Part shown: piece after piece, positions 20,516-31,710 of the stretch
Layout: every line of letters begins with the position of its first letter
How positions within the stretch are numbered: position 1 is the first letter of the stretch
Source of the DNA: Herbaspirillum seropedicae
GTDB taxonomy: Bacteria; Pseudomonadota; Gammaproteobacteria; Burkholderiales; Burkholderiaceae_D
DNA length: 64,000 nucleotides
Reading direction: 5' to 3'
Assembly (NCBI RefSeq): GCF_001040945.1
Contig: NZ_CP011930.1
Coordinates: 2,457,704-2,521,703, forward strand
Position numbers and translations under genes: made by a program
Notes under the pieces: model-generated
The model's input: only the letters and a program-made list of their open reading frames with translations
What the model was told of the DNA's origin: nothing
The model's database searches: none

Positions 20516-21205
20516 TTATTCCTTGATGAACTGGTAGCCGAGTCGGTAGACGGTCTGGATGCAGCTCTTGTCGCTGCCCAGGGCGGCGATCTTCTGGCGG
20601 ATGCTGGAGAGGTGGACGTCGATGTTGCGGTCAAAGCGCGCCAGCGGCCGGCCCAGGCCCTGTTCGGACAGGTGTTGCTTGCTGACCGGCTTGCCGGCAT
20701 TGCGCGCCAGCACCTCCAGCAGGTTGAATTCGCTGCTGGTCAGTTCCAGCGGCTTGCCATTCCAGGTGGCGCGGCGCTGTTCCGGCCACATCGACAGTGC
20801 GCCTACGGCCAGCGGCGAGTAGGGCGATTGCTCGTTATTCTCGGCCGAGGCGCGGCGCAGGATGGCGCGGATGCGCGCAGCGATCTCGCGCGGCGAGCAG
20901 GGCTTGGGAACATAATCGTCAGCGCCCAGTTCAAGGCCAATGATACGGTCGGTGTCATCGCCCTTGGCCGTCAGCATCACCACCGGCATACTGCTCTTGG
21001 CGCGGATGCGGCGCAGGGTGTCGACACCGTTCAGGCGCGGCATCATCACGTCCAGCACGGCGATGGCGTATTGGCCGGTCAGCGCTTCGGCGGCGCCTGC
21101 TTCGCCATCGTAGGCGACATTGACTTCGAATTTTTCCTGCTCCAGGTATTCCTTGAGCATGTCGACGAGTTCCACATCATCATCGATCAAAAGCACTTTA
21201 GACAT
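20516..21205 (-). CDS. cpxR: CpxR-like OmpR-family response regulator
   Basis: A 229-residue regulator with a receiver domain (about 1-120) and a winged-helix DNA-binding domain (about 130-229). Phosphoacceptor Asp52 lies in VLDVMMPRLNGVDTL, the acidic pocket is IDDD (7-10), and the conserved Lys is in ADDYVPKPCSPRE. ELGADDYVPKP and RIRAILRRA resemble CpxR. Cys replaces the common Phe after KP. The start at 21205 (MSKVLLIDDD) fits the family. A CpxR-box-like GTAAA pair lies about 100 bp upstream, suggesting autoregulation of the pair. Confidence 0.9.
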   Translation of the reverse strand: MSKVLLIDDDVELVDMLKEYLEQEKFEVNVAYDGEAGAAEALTGQYAIAVLDVMMPRLNGVDTLRRIRAKSSMPVVMLTAKGDDTDRIIGLELGADDYVPKPCSPREIAARIRAILRRASAENNEQSPYSPLAVGALSMWPEQRRATWNGKPLELTSSEFNLLEVLARNAGKPVSKQHLSEQGLGRPLARFDRNIDVHLSSIRQKIAALGSDKSCIQTVYRLGYQFIKE

Positions 21206-21522
21206 TGCTGCATTCCATTCTCGAATTGCCCCGCACACATGCCGCCGGGCGTCGGCAGCCGGTAATATGCCGTAAAAGGATTTGCAGAAGTGTTGCCAAG
21301 CTTCTTTACAATTGCATCTTTACAATCATTTACTGCGGGGCCGCAGAACAGCCAGGCCCTTGCCAGTGTCCTGCACGGCAGGATTCCAAGCCACGTTGGC
21401 AAGAGCGCCTTTGCAGAACTTTACTCCCCTTTGCCAGCCGCGCGTCAACTTAACACGGAACGGCCATCCCGGCGCCGGCGCAGAGCAGGGCGCTACCGGT
21501 AGCCCATGTTAAGCTGCCGGCC
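21206..21522. other. Divergent intergenic region upstream of the cpxR-like gene and the TPR gene
   Basis: About 317 bp with no convincing gene. It holds the GTAAA direct repeats described separately, further isolated copies of the pentamer on the + strand (21272-21276) and the - strand (21420-21424), and a 7-bp inverted repeat CTTAACA / TGTTAAG (21449-21455 and 21507-21513) just before the TPR gene. Short open frames here lack coding character. Confidence 0.55.
21305..21333 (-). promoter_or_regulatory. Candidate CpxR box (GTAAA direct repeats)
   Basis: Read on the - strand, GTAAA occurs at 21333-21329, 21323-21319 and 21309-21305. The first two are separated by five bases (GTAAA-N5-GTAAA, an exact match to the published E. 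coli CpxR consensus), the third by nine. The site is 99 bp or more upstream of the cpxR-like start and in the orientation of that gene. Confidence 0.7.
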
Positions 21523-23109
21523 ATGAATTCCCCCGATCCTGCCACCTTGGCCCGTCTGATGGGCCTGATGTGCGACGCCATCGCGCTGCGCGGCGCCCAG
21601 CAAGCCGAGGCCGCCCTGGCGGCGCTGGACCAGGCTCTGGCCCTGGACCCGTCATTTCTTCCCTTGTACATGCAGCGTGCGGACCTGCTGCAGGAAATGG
21701 GCGCCTTGCCCGAGGCCATTGCCGCCTGCGCTGCCTGTCTGGACCTGGCGCCGGACTATGACGAGGCGAGGGCGCTGCATCGCAGCCTGCTGCAGCGCTG
21801 GGCGACCCAGTGCGAATTGCAGACGGCGGACGAGGGGGCGTCAGGCAGCGCGGCGCTCATCGACCTGGCGCGCGCCCGTCTGCAACTGGATCAGCCCCTG
21901 CCAGCCTTGGCGGCAGTGGAGCGCGCGCTGGCATCGGGCCAGGCCGGCCTGGCGCTGCACGCCTTGCATGCCGACATCCTGTTGCGGCTCAATCGTCATG
22001 AGGAGGCGCTGGAATGCTATCCCCCAGCCGCTGACGAGGACCAGGCCCGCGCCCTGCACGCCTTCAACATGGCCGACATCCTGCGCCGCATGGGACGCAT
22101 CGAGCAGGCCCAGGCAGCCTTTGAGCAAGCCTTGCGATGGCATCCTGATTTCCCCGAGGCTGAGGTGGGCCGCGCCCACATGCTGCTGAGCCAGCAACAC
22201 TACGCAGAGGGGTGGCGCGCCCACGAAGCGCGTTTCGGCATCGCCGAACTGGCCCGGCGTGGCATCGACAGCCCGCGTCCACGCTGGCGGGCCGGGGAGC
22301 CGGTGCGCGGCAAGCGCGTCCTGCTCTGGGCCGAGCAAGGGCAGGGCGATACCCTGCAGTTTGCCCGCTATATCCCGCTGGTGGCGCAGCAGGCGGCCGA
22401 GGTGAGCCTGTGCGCCCCGGCGTCCTTGCTGGCCGTGCTGGCGCCTTGCTTGCCCCAGGTGCGATGCATGGCCAATCCCGGCGAAGCGCCGGACCATGAC
22501 CTGCACGCTTCCCTGTTGAGCCTGCCCTTGCTGCTGGGCCTGCCCGATCCACGTCAGGGACCACCATCGCCCTATCTGGCAGCCCAGCCGCAGCGGGTAC
22601 AGCAGTGGCAGGCCTATCTGTCGGCCTTGTGGCCAGCCATGCCGCGCCGTCCGCGGCTCGGGATTGCCTGGGCTGGCCGGCAGTACGCCACGGTGCATCA
22701 CAGTCGCGATATCCCGCTCGATGCACTCGCGCCGCTTTGGACGCTGCCCGCTGACTTCGTCAGCCTGCAGGTCGAGGTGCCTGCCGGTGACCAGGCCGCT
22801 CATGCGACCTTGGCGCAGCGCTTGCATACGCCGACGCTGGTCGACTGGGCCGATACGGCGGCCTTGCTCTGCGCGCTGGACCTGGTGATCAGCGTGGATA
22901 CCGCTGTCGTGCATCTGGCCGGCGCGCTGGGCGTGCCTTGCCTCTTGCCCTTGCGGTATGACGGAGAGTGGCGCTGGGGTGTCAAAGGCAGCCAGACGCC
23001 CTGGTATCCCTCGCTGCAACTGCTGCGTCAGCGGGAGCGGGGCCAGTGGGGTCCGGTCGTTGAAGAGATGCTTGCCGTCTGCACCCAGCGATTGCTGCAG
23101 CCGAAATGA
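21523..23109 (+). CDS. TPR protein with C-terminal glycosyltransferase-like (GT-B) domain
   Basis: A 528-residue soluble protein. The N-terminal half (about 1-240) consists of tetratricopeptide repeats, for example ALAALDQALALDPSFLPLY and AQAAFEQALRWHPDFPEA. The C-terminal half (about 255-520) resembles a GT-B/GT9-like fold: KRVLLWAEQGQGDTLQFARY, LGIAWAGRQ, and the nucleotide-sugar-site-like block LDLVISVDTAVVHLAGALG. Proteins of this build are often found near flagellar or surface glycan genes; no acceptor can be named here. The gene stands alone, divergent from cpxR and convergent with smpB. Confidence 0.75.
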   Translation: MNSPDPATLARLMGLMCDAIALRGAQQAEAALAALDQALALDPSFLPLYMQRADLLQEMGALPEAIAACAACLDLAPDYDEARALHRSLLQRWATQCELQTADEGASGSAALIDLARARLQLDQPLPALAAVERALASGQAGLALHALHADILLRLNRHEEALECYPPAADEDQARALHAFNMADILRRMGRIEQAQAAFEQALRWHPDFPEAEVGRAHMLLSQQHYAEGWRAHEARFGIAELARRGIDSPRPRWRAGEPVRGKRVLLWAEQGQGDTLQFARYIPLVAQQAAEVSLCAPASLLAVLAPCLPQVRCMANPGEAPDHDLHASLLSLPLLLGLPDPRQGPPSPYLAAQPQRVQQWQAYLSALWPAMPRRPRLGIAWAGRQYATVHHSRDIPLDALAPLWTLPADFVSLQVEVPAGDQAAHATLAQRLHTPTLVDWADTAALLCALDLVISVDTAVVHLAGALGVPCLLPLRYDGEWRWGVKGSQTPWYPSLQLLRQRERGQWGPVVEEMLAVCTQRLLQPK

Positions 23110-23111
23110 AA

Positions 23112-23132
23112 ACGGCTGCCAGTGGCAGCCGT
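23112..23132 (-). terminator. Terminator of smpB
   Basis: Inverted repeat ACGGCTGCC / GGCAGCCGT (23112-23120 and 23124-23132) with a three-base loop. Read on the - strand it is followed by TTTTCATTT, so it terminates smpB. It may also serve the convergent TPR gene. Confidence 0.75.
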
Positions 23133-23161
23133 GGTGGGGGGGCAGGGCGGGTGACGGGGCG

Positions 23162-23611
23162 TCAGCGGCGATGCTGCTTCATCGCCGTCTGGATCTCGCG
23201 CTGGCTGTCGCGCTGCTTTTCGGTCTCGCGCTTGTCGTGCTGTTTCTTGCCCTTGGCCAGACCGATATCGCACTTGATGCGGCCCTTGTTGTAATGCAGG
23301 TTCAGCGGCACCAGCGTATAGCCGGAGCGCTCGACCTTGCCGATCAGCTTGCTGATTTCGGCAGCATTCAGGAGCAGCTTGCGGGTGCGGGTGGTTTCGG
23401 GGTGGACGTGCGTGGAGGTGCTGGTCAGCGCACTGATGTGGCAGCCGAACAGATAGACTTCGCCATTGCGCACGATCACATAGGCTTCCTTCAATTGCAC
23501 GCGGCCAGCGCGGATCGACTTGACTTCCCAACCTTGCAAGACGAGGCCGGCTTCGAATCGCTCTTCGATGAAGTAATCGAAAAAGGCCTTTTTGTTATCA
23601 ATAATGCTCAT
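23162..23611 (-). CDS. smpB: SsrA-binding protein SmpB
   Basis: A 149-residue OB-fold RNA-binding protein that delivers tmRNA to stalled ribosomes. Diagnostic residues are [20 protein letters not shown] near the N-terminus, [11 protein letters not shown] in the centre, and the basic tail [11 protein letters not shown] that forms a helix in the ribosome. Length is near the usual 150-160. The tmRNA gene itself is not seen in the window. The gene is divergent from ratA, which is common in proteobacteria; the 67-bp AT-rich gap should hold both promoters. Confidence 0.96.
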   Translation of the reverse strand: MSIIDNKKAFFDYFIEERFEAGLVLQGWEVKSIRAGRVQLKEAYVIVRNGEVYLFGCHISALTSTSTHVHPETTRTRKLLLNAAEISKLIGKVERSGYTLVPLNLHYNKGRIKCDIGLAKGKKQHDKRETEKQRDSQREIQTAMKQHRR

Positions 23612-23678
23612 CTAAATAAAAATTCGTCTCGTCGGTTAAAATTGTGCCTTTGCGATTTTATCAAACGGATCACCCTCG

Positions 23679-24110
23679 ATGGCAGTCGTTCACAAAACCG
23701 TCCTGATCAACTATAGCGCGGAGCAGATGTTCAACCTGGTCGACAAGGTTGAGGATTATCCTGAATTCCTGCCCTGGTGCGGCGGTGTCGAGGTCTCCGA
23801 GCGCAGCGATGAGAGCCTGACGGCCAAGATCAAGATCAACTACCACGGCCTGAAGCAATCCTTCAGCACCCAGAACACCAATGTGCGTCCCACCAGCATG
23901 ACCATGCGCCTGGTGGAAGGGCCGTTCAAGCATTTCGAAGGGCGCTGGACCTTCAAGCCTTTGCGCGAGGATGCCTGCAAGATCGAATTCGACATGGAAT
24001 ATGAATTTTCCAGCCGCATTCTTGAAGGCGTCATCGGACCGGTCTTCAGCATGATCGCCAACAGCTTCGTCGATTCCTTCTGCAAGCGCGCCGAACAGAT
24101 ATATGGCTGA
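23679..24110 (+). CDS. ratA: RatA-type START/polyketide-cyclase-like protein
   Basis: A 143-residue START-like (COQ10/RatA) protein. Visible family features are VDKVEDYPEFLPWCGGVEV, the central KINYHGLKQSFST, and the C-terminal helix GPVFSMIANSFVDSFCKRAE. In E. coli RatA was reported to hinder 70S ribosome association, while the homologous COQ10 binds ubiquinone; either activity is possible. It overlaps rnfH by eight bases and is divergent from smpB, the standard neighbourhood. Confidence 0.92.
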   Translation: MAVVHKTVLINYSAEQMFNLVDKVEDYPEFLPWCGGVEVSERSDESLTAKIKINYHGLKQSFSTQNTNVRPTSMTMRLVEGPFKHFEGRWTFKPLREDACKIEFDMEYEFSSRILEGVIGPVFSMIANSFVDSFCKRAEQIYG

Positions 24111-24408
24111 TGTGTCTGTTTTGCAAGTGCAGCTGTGCTACGCAGCGCCCGGCCTGCAGATACTGCGCGACCTGGAAGTCCAGTCGGGCTGCACCATCCA
24201 GCAGGCCATCCTGGACAGCGGCCTGCTGCGCCAGCATCCTGCCATCGATTTGTCGGCCTGCAAGGTCGGCATCTTCGGCAAGGTCAAGCCGCTCGAGACC
24301 CCCTTGCGCCAGCGCGACCGTATCGAAATCTACCGCCCCCTGATCGCCGATCCCAAACAATCGCGCCGTCGTCGCGCCCAGGGGAAGGAGCCGACCACTC
24401 AATCTTGA
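24103..24408 (+). CDS. rnfH: RnfH family ubiquitin-like protein
   Basis: A 101-residue protein of the RnfH (UPF0125) family with a beta-grasp fold. It shows QVQLCYAAPGLQILRDLEV, then GCTIQQAILDSGLL and VGIFGKVKPLETPLRQRDRI, ending in EIYRPLIADPKQSRRRR, all typical. The function is not established; ratA-rnfH pairs have been proposed as a toxin-antitoxin module, but the evidence is weak. The start lies within the ratA end. A small inverted repeat (CCACTCAA / TTGAGTGG, 24395-24412) covers the stop codon. Confidence 0.9.
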   Translation: MADVSVLQVQLCYAAPGLQILRDLEVQSGCTIQQAILDSGLLRQHPAIDLSACKVGIFGKVKPLETPLRQRDRIEIYRPLIADPKQSRRRRAQGKEPTTQS

Positions 24409-24434
24409 GTGGGGCGGGGCTTGTCGCGATTTCA

Positions 24435-24468
24435 ATCCATCCAGCGTTTTTGCCACGCCTGGATGGAT
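24435..24468 (+). other. Strong hairpin between rnfH and guaB
   Basis: Perfect 10-bp arms ATCCATCCAG / CTGGATGGAT (24435-24444 and 24459-24468), extended inward by CGT / ACG around a TTTTTGCC-like loop. There is no downstream T-run. It may end the ratA-rnfH transcript or be a processing element. It lies upstream of the guaB promoter. Confidence 0.6.
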
Positions 24469-24506
24469 AAACGCAAGCAGGGCAAGACGCAAGTTCAAGT
24501 TTTCTG

Positions 24507-26008
<1,502 letters not shown>

Positions 26009-26022
26009 TCCTCGATGCGCCA

Positions 26023-26075
26023 CAGCCCGACAGTCCATCGGCGTCATGCCAGGCTGTCGGGCTGTTGATCTTTTC
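26023..26075 (+). terminator. Intrinsic terminator between guaB and guaA
   Basis: Perfect 11-bp arms CAGCCCGACAG / CTGTCGGGCTG (26023-26033 and 26054-26064) followed by TTGATCTTTT. It would attenuate read-through from guaB to guaA, which starts 47 bp further on. Confidence 0.75.
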
Positions 26076-26121
26076 AGAAGTCCATTTTCAACGTAGCTAA
26101 CGTAGCCAGACCTCACTGCCC

Positions 26122-27714
<1,593 letters not shown>

Positions 27715-27776
27715 TCGCGCCTGTGTGACCGATAGCGGATGGCGAGAAAGCGCCTAAGATTCGCATGATGTAACTG

Positions 27777-27820
27777 CACCCCAAACCGTTGGATTCCGAT
27801 CCGACTTTTGGGGTGTTTTG
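27777..27820 (+). terminator. Intrinsic terminator after guaA
   Basis: Arms CACCCCAAA / TTTGGGGTG (27777-27785 and 27807-27815) followed by TTTTG, with a further small inner pairing (GGAT / ATCC). It marks the border between the GC-rich guaA region and the AT-rich segment that follows. Confidence 0.75.
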
Positions 27821-27907
27821 TAATGCTCAAGCAGACCCTACTGGGTTAAGCAACGGGGACTTCTCGGTCAGTGTTCTTGTATTGATCAGAAATGATGGCG
27901 TAAATAA

Positions 27908-29950
27908 CTAATGCCACGTAAGAAATTCATCTATAAAGCTTGCCCTATATCTTACATACTGCGGACGCAAATGAGATCTATCTTTGTAGATGGGTTCACC
28001 TTCATCATCCAAGCTCGAACATTTGGTAGCGTTGCATAAAAAGTCCATAGGATTTACCACGTCCGCTCCAGCGGCCCGCGCGATCTGCTCTAAATCCTTT
28101 TGTATTTTTCCATATCTTTCATCAATATCTTTTCTATTCAATCCTCTCTCTTTCAGATTAATTACATGTGGGAAATGCTTGAGGTTGCGCGTAATCATAA
28201 ATTTGGGATCAAGTTCATCTCCGATTGGGATGTTTAAAATGAAATAAACTTTTTTCCCTAAATACTTTAGTTCTCTTATATATCTGGCCAAGCGGTTTAA
28301 GGCTGCGGAATAGTCCTTGCCTGCAGTTCCAAAACTTCCTCTTAATCCATATCCGTCTGATAAATAGCTATTCCATTGGGCGCCTATAACGACGCTTGCT
28401 ACGCTTGCATTAGTTTTGGCATAGTTGAGCGCGGTTTCCATTAAGTTGGCACAACTCATATGAGCCTCGTCATATGGAGAGCCAGGAATGGCAAGGCAGC
28501 CACCTCCAGTTGCAAAAACTACGCTATTGCTGTTGTTCGGCTTGGTCGAAATTAACTCATCGGTGCGGACGTAGTATTGCTCAATATTCGAATCGCCGAT
28601 AAACAATGTGATTTCATCCATGTTCGAATTTTGGCGGTAGAAGGTTCTGTTTTCAAAATTGAAAGCGGTTAGTTTTCCGGGATACTGCCACTCACCGGCT
28701 GCCCTGGAAATTCTGGTGATATCTGGGGACATTCTGGACTCCCATCCATTAGCCGCAAATGTCCTGTAGCCGACAGCCCCCACGAGGGCCATCAGGCCTA
28801 TAAGCGCAGTTACTGTGATTTTTGTGTTGGCGTTATTTCCTGTGCGTATAGGGCGCTCAACAATCTCATACGTAAGCCAGGCGAGAATGATAGCAAGGGC
28901 TATCGCTCCTACGCGCAATGGATAGCTTGGCAATTCATTCTCGACTATCCTTGCAAAAGAAAGTACAGGCCAATGCCACAGGTAAAGTGGGAAGCTAATC
29001 AGTCCAAACCACACCAGAATTTTGTTGGAAAGCAAGGTGCGATTAACCCAGGCTGCCGGCCCGGCGGCAATAATTAATATGGTGCCTAGAATGGGAACCA
29101 ATGCCCACACCCCAGGGAACGCCAGTTCTTTATTGATTCGCCAGAAGCCGTACAGCACTATGCACAAGCCAGTGATGGACGAGACGTCGATTAAAAATTT
29201 TCCGTCAGACTTCCGCTTTTCGCTATATATAAGCTGAAGTATCCACGTACCTAATCTGGGCCTAAGTTCGATTGTTGTGTGTTGCTTATAAAGCGTGAAC
29301 CATGCCAACAAGGTGCCGCTTAGCAGTTCCCAAAATCGTGACTGGGGTAGATAAAAAGCGGCTGTCGCATCTTTATTAATTCCTTTAATATTTGCAGCAA
29401 AAGAAGCTAAGGCGACAATAATGGTGATTGTTAAGAGGTTGAATTTCCGTCGCCAGGAAAAAAATAATAACATCGGCCATAAAATATAAAATTGTTCCTC
29501 AATACCTAAACTCCACAAGTGTAACAAGGGCTTGGTTTCAGCGCTATTGTCGAAATAGCCGGACTCATCTCTCAAAAGAAAGTTCGAAACAAAGCCGGCG
29601 CCACCTGCAATATGTTTGCCTAGCTGCTTATATTCGTCCGTTAGCAGAACGAACCAACCCACAACAAAGCATGTGCTTAATACGAGAAGAAGGGCAGGAA
29701 AAATGCGTCTTACGCGGCGAGCGTAGAATTCCGTAAAAGTAAAGGTGCCTCTGTCCAGATTCTCAAAAATGATGGTTGAGATAAGGTATCCGGAGATAAC
29801 AAAGAAAACATCTACTCCGATAAATCCACCTCTAACGAAATTGGGGAAGCCGTGAAAGCTCACTACTGCTAACACCGCGATAGCCCTTAAACCATCAATG
29901 TCTGAGCGATATTTCGAGTGTGAAAGTGCGGGGCGTTGAAGGATGCTCAT
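27908..29950 (-). CDS. Membrane acyltransferase (AT3) with C-terminal SGNH domain
   Basis: A 680-residue OafA-like protein that probably O-acetylates a surface polysaccharide or lipopolysaccharide. The N-terminal AT3 domain (about 10-385) has ten or so membrane segments, with YRSDIDGLRAIAVL, SFHGFPNF (His33), GFIGVDVFFVISGYLIS and LLHLWSLGIEEQFY. The C-terminal SGNH domain starts at FIGDSNIEQYY, where Asn replaces the commoner His after GDS, and ends with DRSHLRPQYV. Base composition and codon use are clearly more AT-rich than all flanking genes, and no good ribosome-binding site precedes the ATG. This suggests recent transfer. Confidence 0.88.
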   Translation of the reverse strand: MSILQRPALSHSKYRSDIDGLRAIAVLAVVSFHGFPNFVRGGFIGVDVFFVISGYLISTIIFENLDRGTFTFTEFYARRVRRIFPALLLVLSTCFVVGWFVLLTDEYKQLGKHIAGGAGFVSNFLLRDESGYFDNSAETKPLLHLWSLGIEEQFYILWPMLLFFSWRRKFNLLTITIIVALASFAANIKGINKDATAAFYLPQSRFWELLSGTLLAWFTLYKQHTTIELRPRLGTWILQLIYSEKRKSDGKFLIDVSSITGLCIVLYGFWRINKELAFPGVWALVPILGTILIIAAGPAAWVNRTLLSNKILVWFGLISFPLYLWHWPVLSFARIVENELPSYPLRVGAIALAIILAWLTYEIVERPIRTGNNANTKITVTALIGLMALVGAVGYRTFAANGWESRMSPDITRISRAAGEWQYPGKLTAFNFENRTFYRQNSNMDEITLFIGDSNIEQYYVRTDELISTKPNNSNSVVFATGGGCLAIPGSPYDEAHMSCANLMETALNYAKTNASVASVVIGAQWNSYLSDGYGLRGSFGTAGKDYSAALNRLARYIRELKYLGKKVYFILNIPIGDELDPKFMITRNLKHFPHVINLKERGLNRKDIDERYGKIQKDLEQIARAAGADVVNPMDFLCNATKCSSLDDEGEPIYKDRSHLRPQYVRYRASFIDEFLTWH

Positions 29951-30039
29951 AAATTGTAAATACGTTTTTAGCCTAGAACAGGGTCACATATGCGCAATGA
30001 TCACACCTAAGGCATATTTTAATTACGCGAAATTATATA

Positions 30040-30061
30040 GTTGCCGGAATTGTCCGGCAAC
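30040..30061. other. Perfect inverted repeat upstream of the acyltransferase
   Basis: GTTGCCGGA / TCCGGCAAC (30040-30048 and 30053-30061) around an ATTG loop. On the - strand it is followed by TATATAATTT. It could terminate the cupin transcript or act as an operator for the acyltransferase gene, which starts 90 bp downstream on the same strand. The surrounding 29951-30159 contains no gene. Confidence 0.5.
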
Positions 30062-30159
30062 GCAGTGCCACCTCAGCTGATTGGACTTGAAAGGACTGGT
30101 CTGATGACTGATTCATCGGACTTGGATGTCTTGCGCTTCGCCGAAGGTTGATATTTCCT

Positions 30160-30564
30160 CTATTCGCGGTCAGCACGATCGGTTTGGTTCGATGAGATTT
30201 TCCCCGTGACAATCACGTAGTGCTTTCGTAACGCCTCCACCACCTCGAACACCCCCTTGAACCCAGCCGGAATCACCATCGCATCGCCTGGTCCCGCCTC
30301 GGCCGCATGGCCTTGCTCATCAATGACCCGGCAACGGCCTTCCAGCACATAGAAATACTCATCCTTGTTCTGCGCGAAGGCAATGCGCCAGCTGCCTCTT
30401 TCGCAGGCCCAGATACCGGCGCTGACTTCGCCGCTGGCGCTGGTGAAGTGGTTCCAGGTAGTGCGCAGGGGATTGCCGTCCAGCCGACGCTCTTCACGCG
30501 GATGGTCGAATTCGGGCGTGGGCGAGCTGAGACGGAATTGGGTAATGGCATGCGTAGTGGTCAT
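30160..30564 (-). CDS. Cupin-domain protein (DUF861/cupin_3 type)
   Basis: A 134-residue single-domain cupin. The core FAQNKDEYFYVLEGRCRVIDE and AGPGDAMVIPAGFKGVFEV covers the two cupin motifs; SGIW-like and WRIAF segments match the ureidoglycine-aminohydrolase-like cupin_3 group. No catalytic role can be assigned. I chose the ATG at 30564 (MTTTHAITQF); the frame extends further upstream but across the divergent promoter region. The gene diverges from the DUF72 gene, with a palindrome between them. Confidence 0.78.
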   Translation of the reverse strand: MTTTHAITQFRLSSPTPEFDHPREERRLDGNPLRTTWNHFTSASGEVSAGIWACERGSWRIAFAQNKDEYFYVLEGRCRVIDEQGHAAEAGPGDAMVIPAGFKGVFEVVEALRKHYVIVTGKISSNQTDRADRE

Positions 30565-30665
30565 GGCGGCAAGGCAGGGTGGAACGGTCGTTTTTAAGGG
30601 CAGCAGTGTAACAGTTGCCGCGTCGCTGCTGTCGCGCTGGCTGGCACCAAGCAGGCTGCCTTCAG

Positions 30666-30685
30666 TCACACACAAATGTGTGTGA
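30666..30685. promoter_or_regulatory. Perfect 20-bp palindrome between cupin and DUF72 genes
   Basis: TCACACACA at 30666-30674, a two-base AA centre and TGTGTGTGA at 30677-30685 give nine-base perfect arms. It ends three bases before the AAGGAGA ribosome-binding site of the DUF72 gene. Symmetry and position fit an operator for a dimeric repressor; no regulator gene is adjacent. Confidence 0.6.
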
Positions 30686-30699
30686 ACAAGGAGACAGGC

Positions 30700-31614
30700 A
30701 TGGGCAAGATCTGGATCGGCATTTCGGGCTGGCGCTACGCCCCTTGGCGCGGCAGTTTCTACCCCAAGGGCTTGCGCCAGGATGATGAGCTGCACTATGC
30801 GTCAAGGGTACTGCCCAGCATCGAGCTCAACGGTTCCTTCTACGCCTTGCAACGCCCCGAAAGCTATCAGCGCTGGTATGAGCAGACGCCACCCGGCTTT
30901 CTCTTCAGCCACAAGGGCAATCGCTTCATCACCCACACCCGGCGCCTGCAGGACATCGATGGCGCCCTGGCCAACGTGTTCGCCTCCGGTGTATTCAATC
31001 TGAAGGAAAAACTCGGGCCTTTCCTGTGGCAGTTCCCGCCCAGCTTCCGCTATGAGCCGGAGTCGCTGGAACACTTCCTGAGCCTGCTACCGCACGATAC
31101 CGAAGCGGCCATGGCCCTGGCGCAAGGGCACGAGCCGCGCATGCAGGGCAGGGTGGCGCTGGAGGTCGACAAGAAGCGCAAGCTGCGCCACGCCATGGAA
31201 ATCCGCCATGACAGTTTCGTGGACGAGTCTTTCATCCAGCTGCTGCGCAAGTACCAGGTGGCCTTGGTGATCGCGGATGCGCCCAAGAAATGGCCTTACC
31301 AGGAAGACGTCACGGCCGATTTCATGTACCTGCGCCTGCACGGCGACAAGCGCCTGTACCAGAGCGGCTACAGCGATGAGGCCATCGACGCCTGGGCCGA
31401 GCGCATCCGCGCCTGGGCCGCAGGCGGTCAGCCGGAGCAGGGGCCGCGCATTTCGGCGGCCGCCCCGCGCAAGCGCGCCAGCCGGGATGTGTACTGCTAT
31501 TTTGATAATGATATGAAGGTCAAGGCCCCCTTCGACGCCCGCCGGCTGATCGAGCGCCTGGGATTGAAGCTGGAGCTGCCGCCGCCGGGCTTGATGCTCG
31601 ATGAGGATCAATGA
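30700..31614 (+). CDS. DUF72 (YecE-like) family protein
   Basis: A 304-residue TIM-barrel-like protein of DUF72. It begins with IWIGISGWRYAPWRGSFYPKGL, continues with EGOTISTIC-free core blocks such as LNGSFYALQRPESYQRW, FLFSHKGNRFITH and LGPFLWQFPPSFRY, and has FMYLRLHGDKRLYQSGYSD and VYCYFDNDMKVKAP near the end. The biochemical function is unknown. ATG 30700 is preceded by AAGGAGA; an upstream ATG at 30676 lies within the palindrome and is unlikely. Confidence 0.87.
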   Translation: MGKIWIGISGWRYAPWRGSFYPKGLRQDDELHYASRVLPSIELNGSFYALQRPESYQRWYEQTPPGFLFSHKGNRFITHTRRLQDIDGALANVFASGVFNLKEKLGPFLWQFPPSFRYEPESLEHFLSLLPHDTEAAMALAQGHEPRMQGRVALEVDKKRKLRHAMEIRHDSFVDESFIQLLRKYQVALVIADAPKKWPYQEDVTADFMYLRLHGDKRLYQSGYSDEAIDAWAERIRAWAAGGQPEQGPRISAAAPRKRASRDVYCYFDNDMKVKAPFDARRLIERLGLKLELPPPGLMLDEDQ

Positions 31615-31637
31615 GCTCATGATCGGCCCCGACCGGC

Positions 31638-31643
31638 TATAAT
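31638..31643 (+). promoter_or_regulatory. Putative queE promoter (-10 box)
   Basis: TATAAT at 31638-31643, about 24 bp after the DUF72 stop and 115 bp before the queE start. No good -35 was found. The distance implies a leader RNA of about 105 nt that contains the inverted repeat described next. Confidence 0.55.
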
Positions 31644-31654
31644 ACGCCCCCTGG

Positions 31655-31710
31655 ACGCCAGCGAAATCGGCTGCAATATCAGTGACTTAGTCATGGATTC
31701 ACGCTGGCGT
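31655..31710 (+). other. Structured leader candidate upstream of queE
   Basis: Perfect 9-bp arms ACGCCAGCG / CGCTGGCGT (31655-31663 and 31702-31710), with an inner palindrome TGACTTAGTCA at 31682-31692. It does not match the preQ1-I consensus that I know, so I do not call it a riboswitch. Confidence 0.45.

Noticed and set aside
27715..30159. Integrated genomic island at guaA with integrase
   Set aside because: Composition suggests transfer, but there is no integrase and no direct repeat of the guaA 3' end, so a mobile element cannot be annotated.
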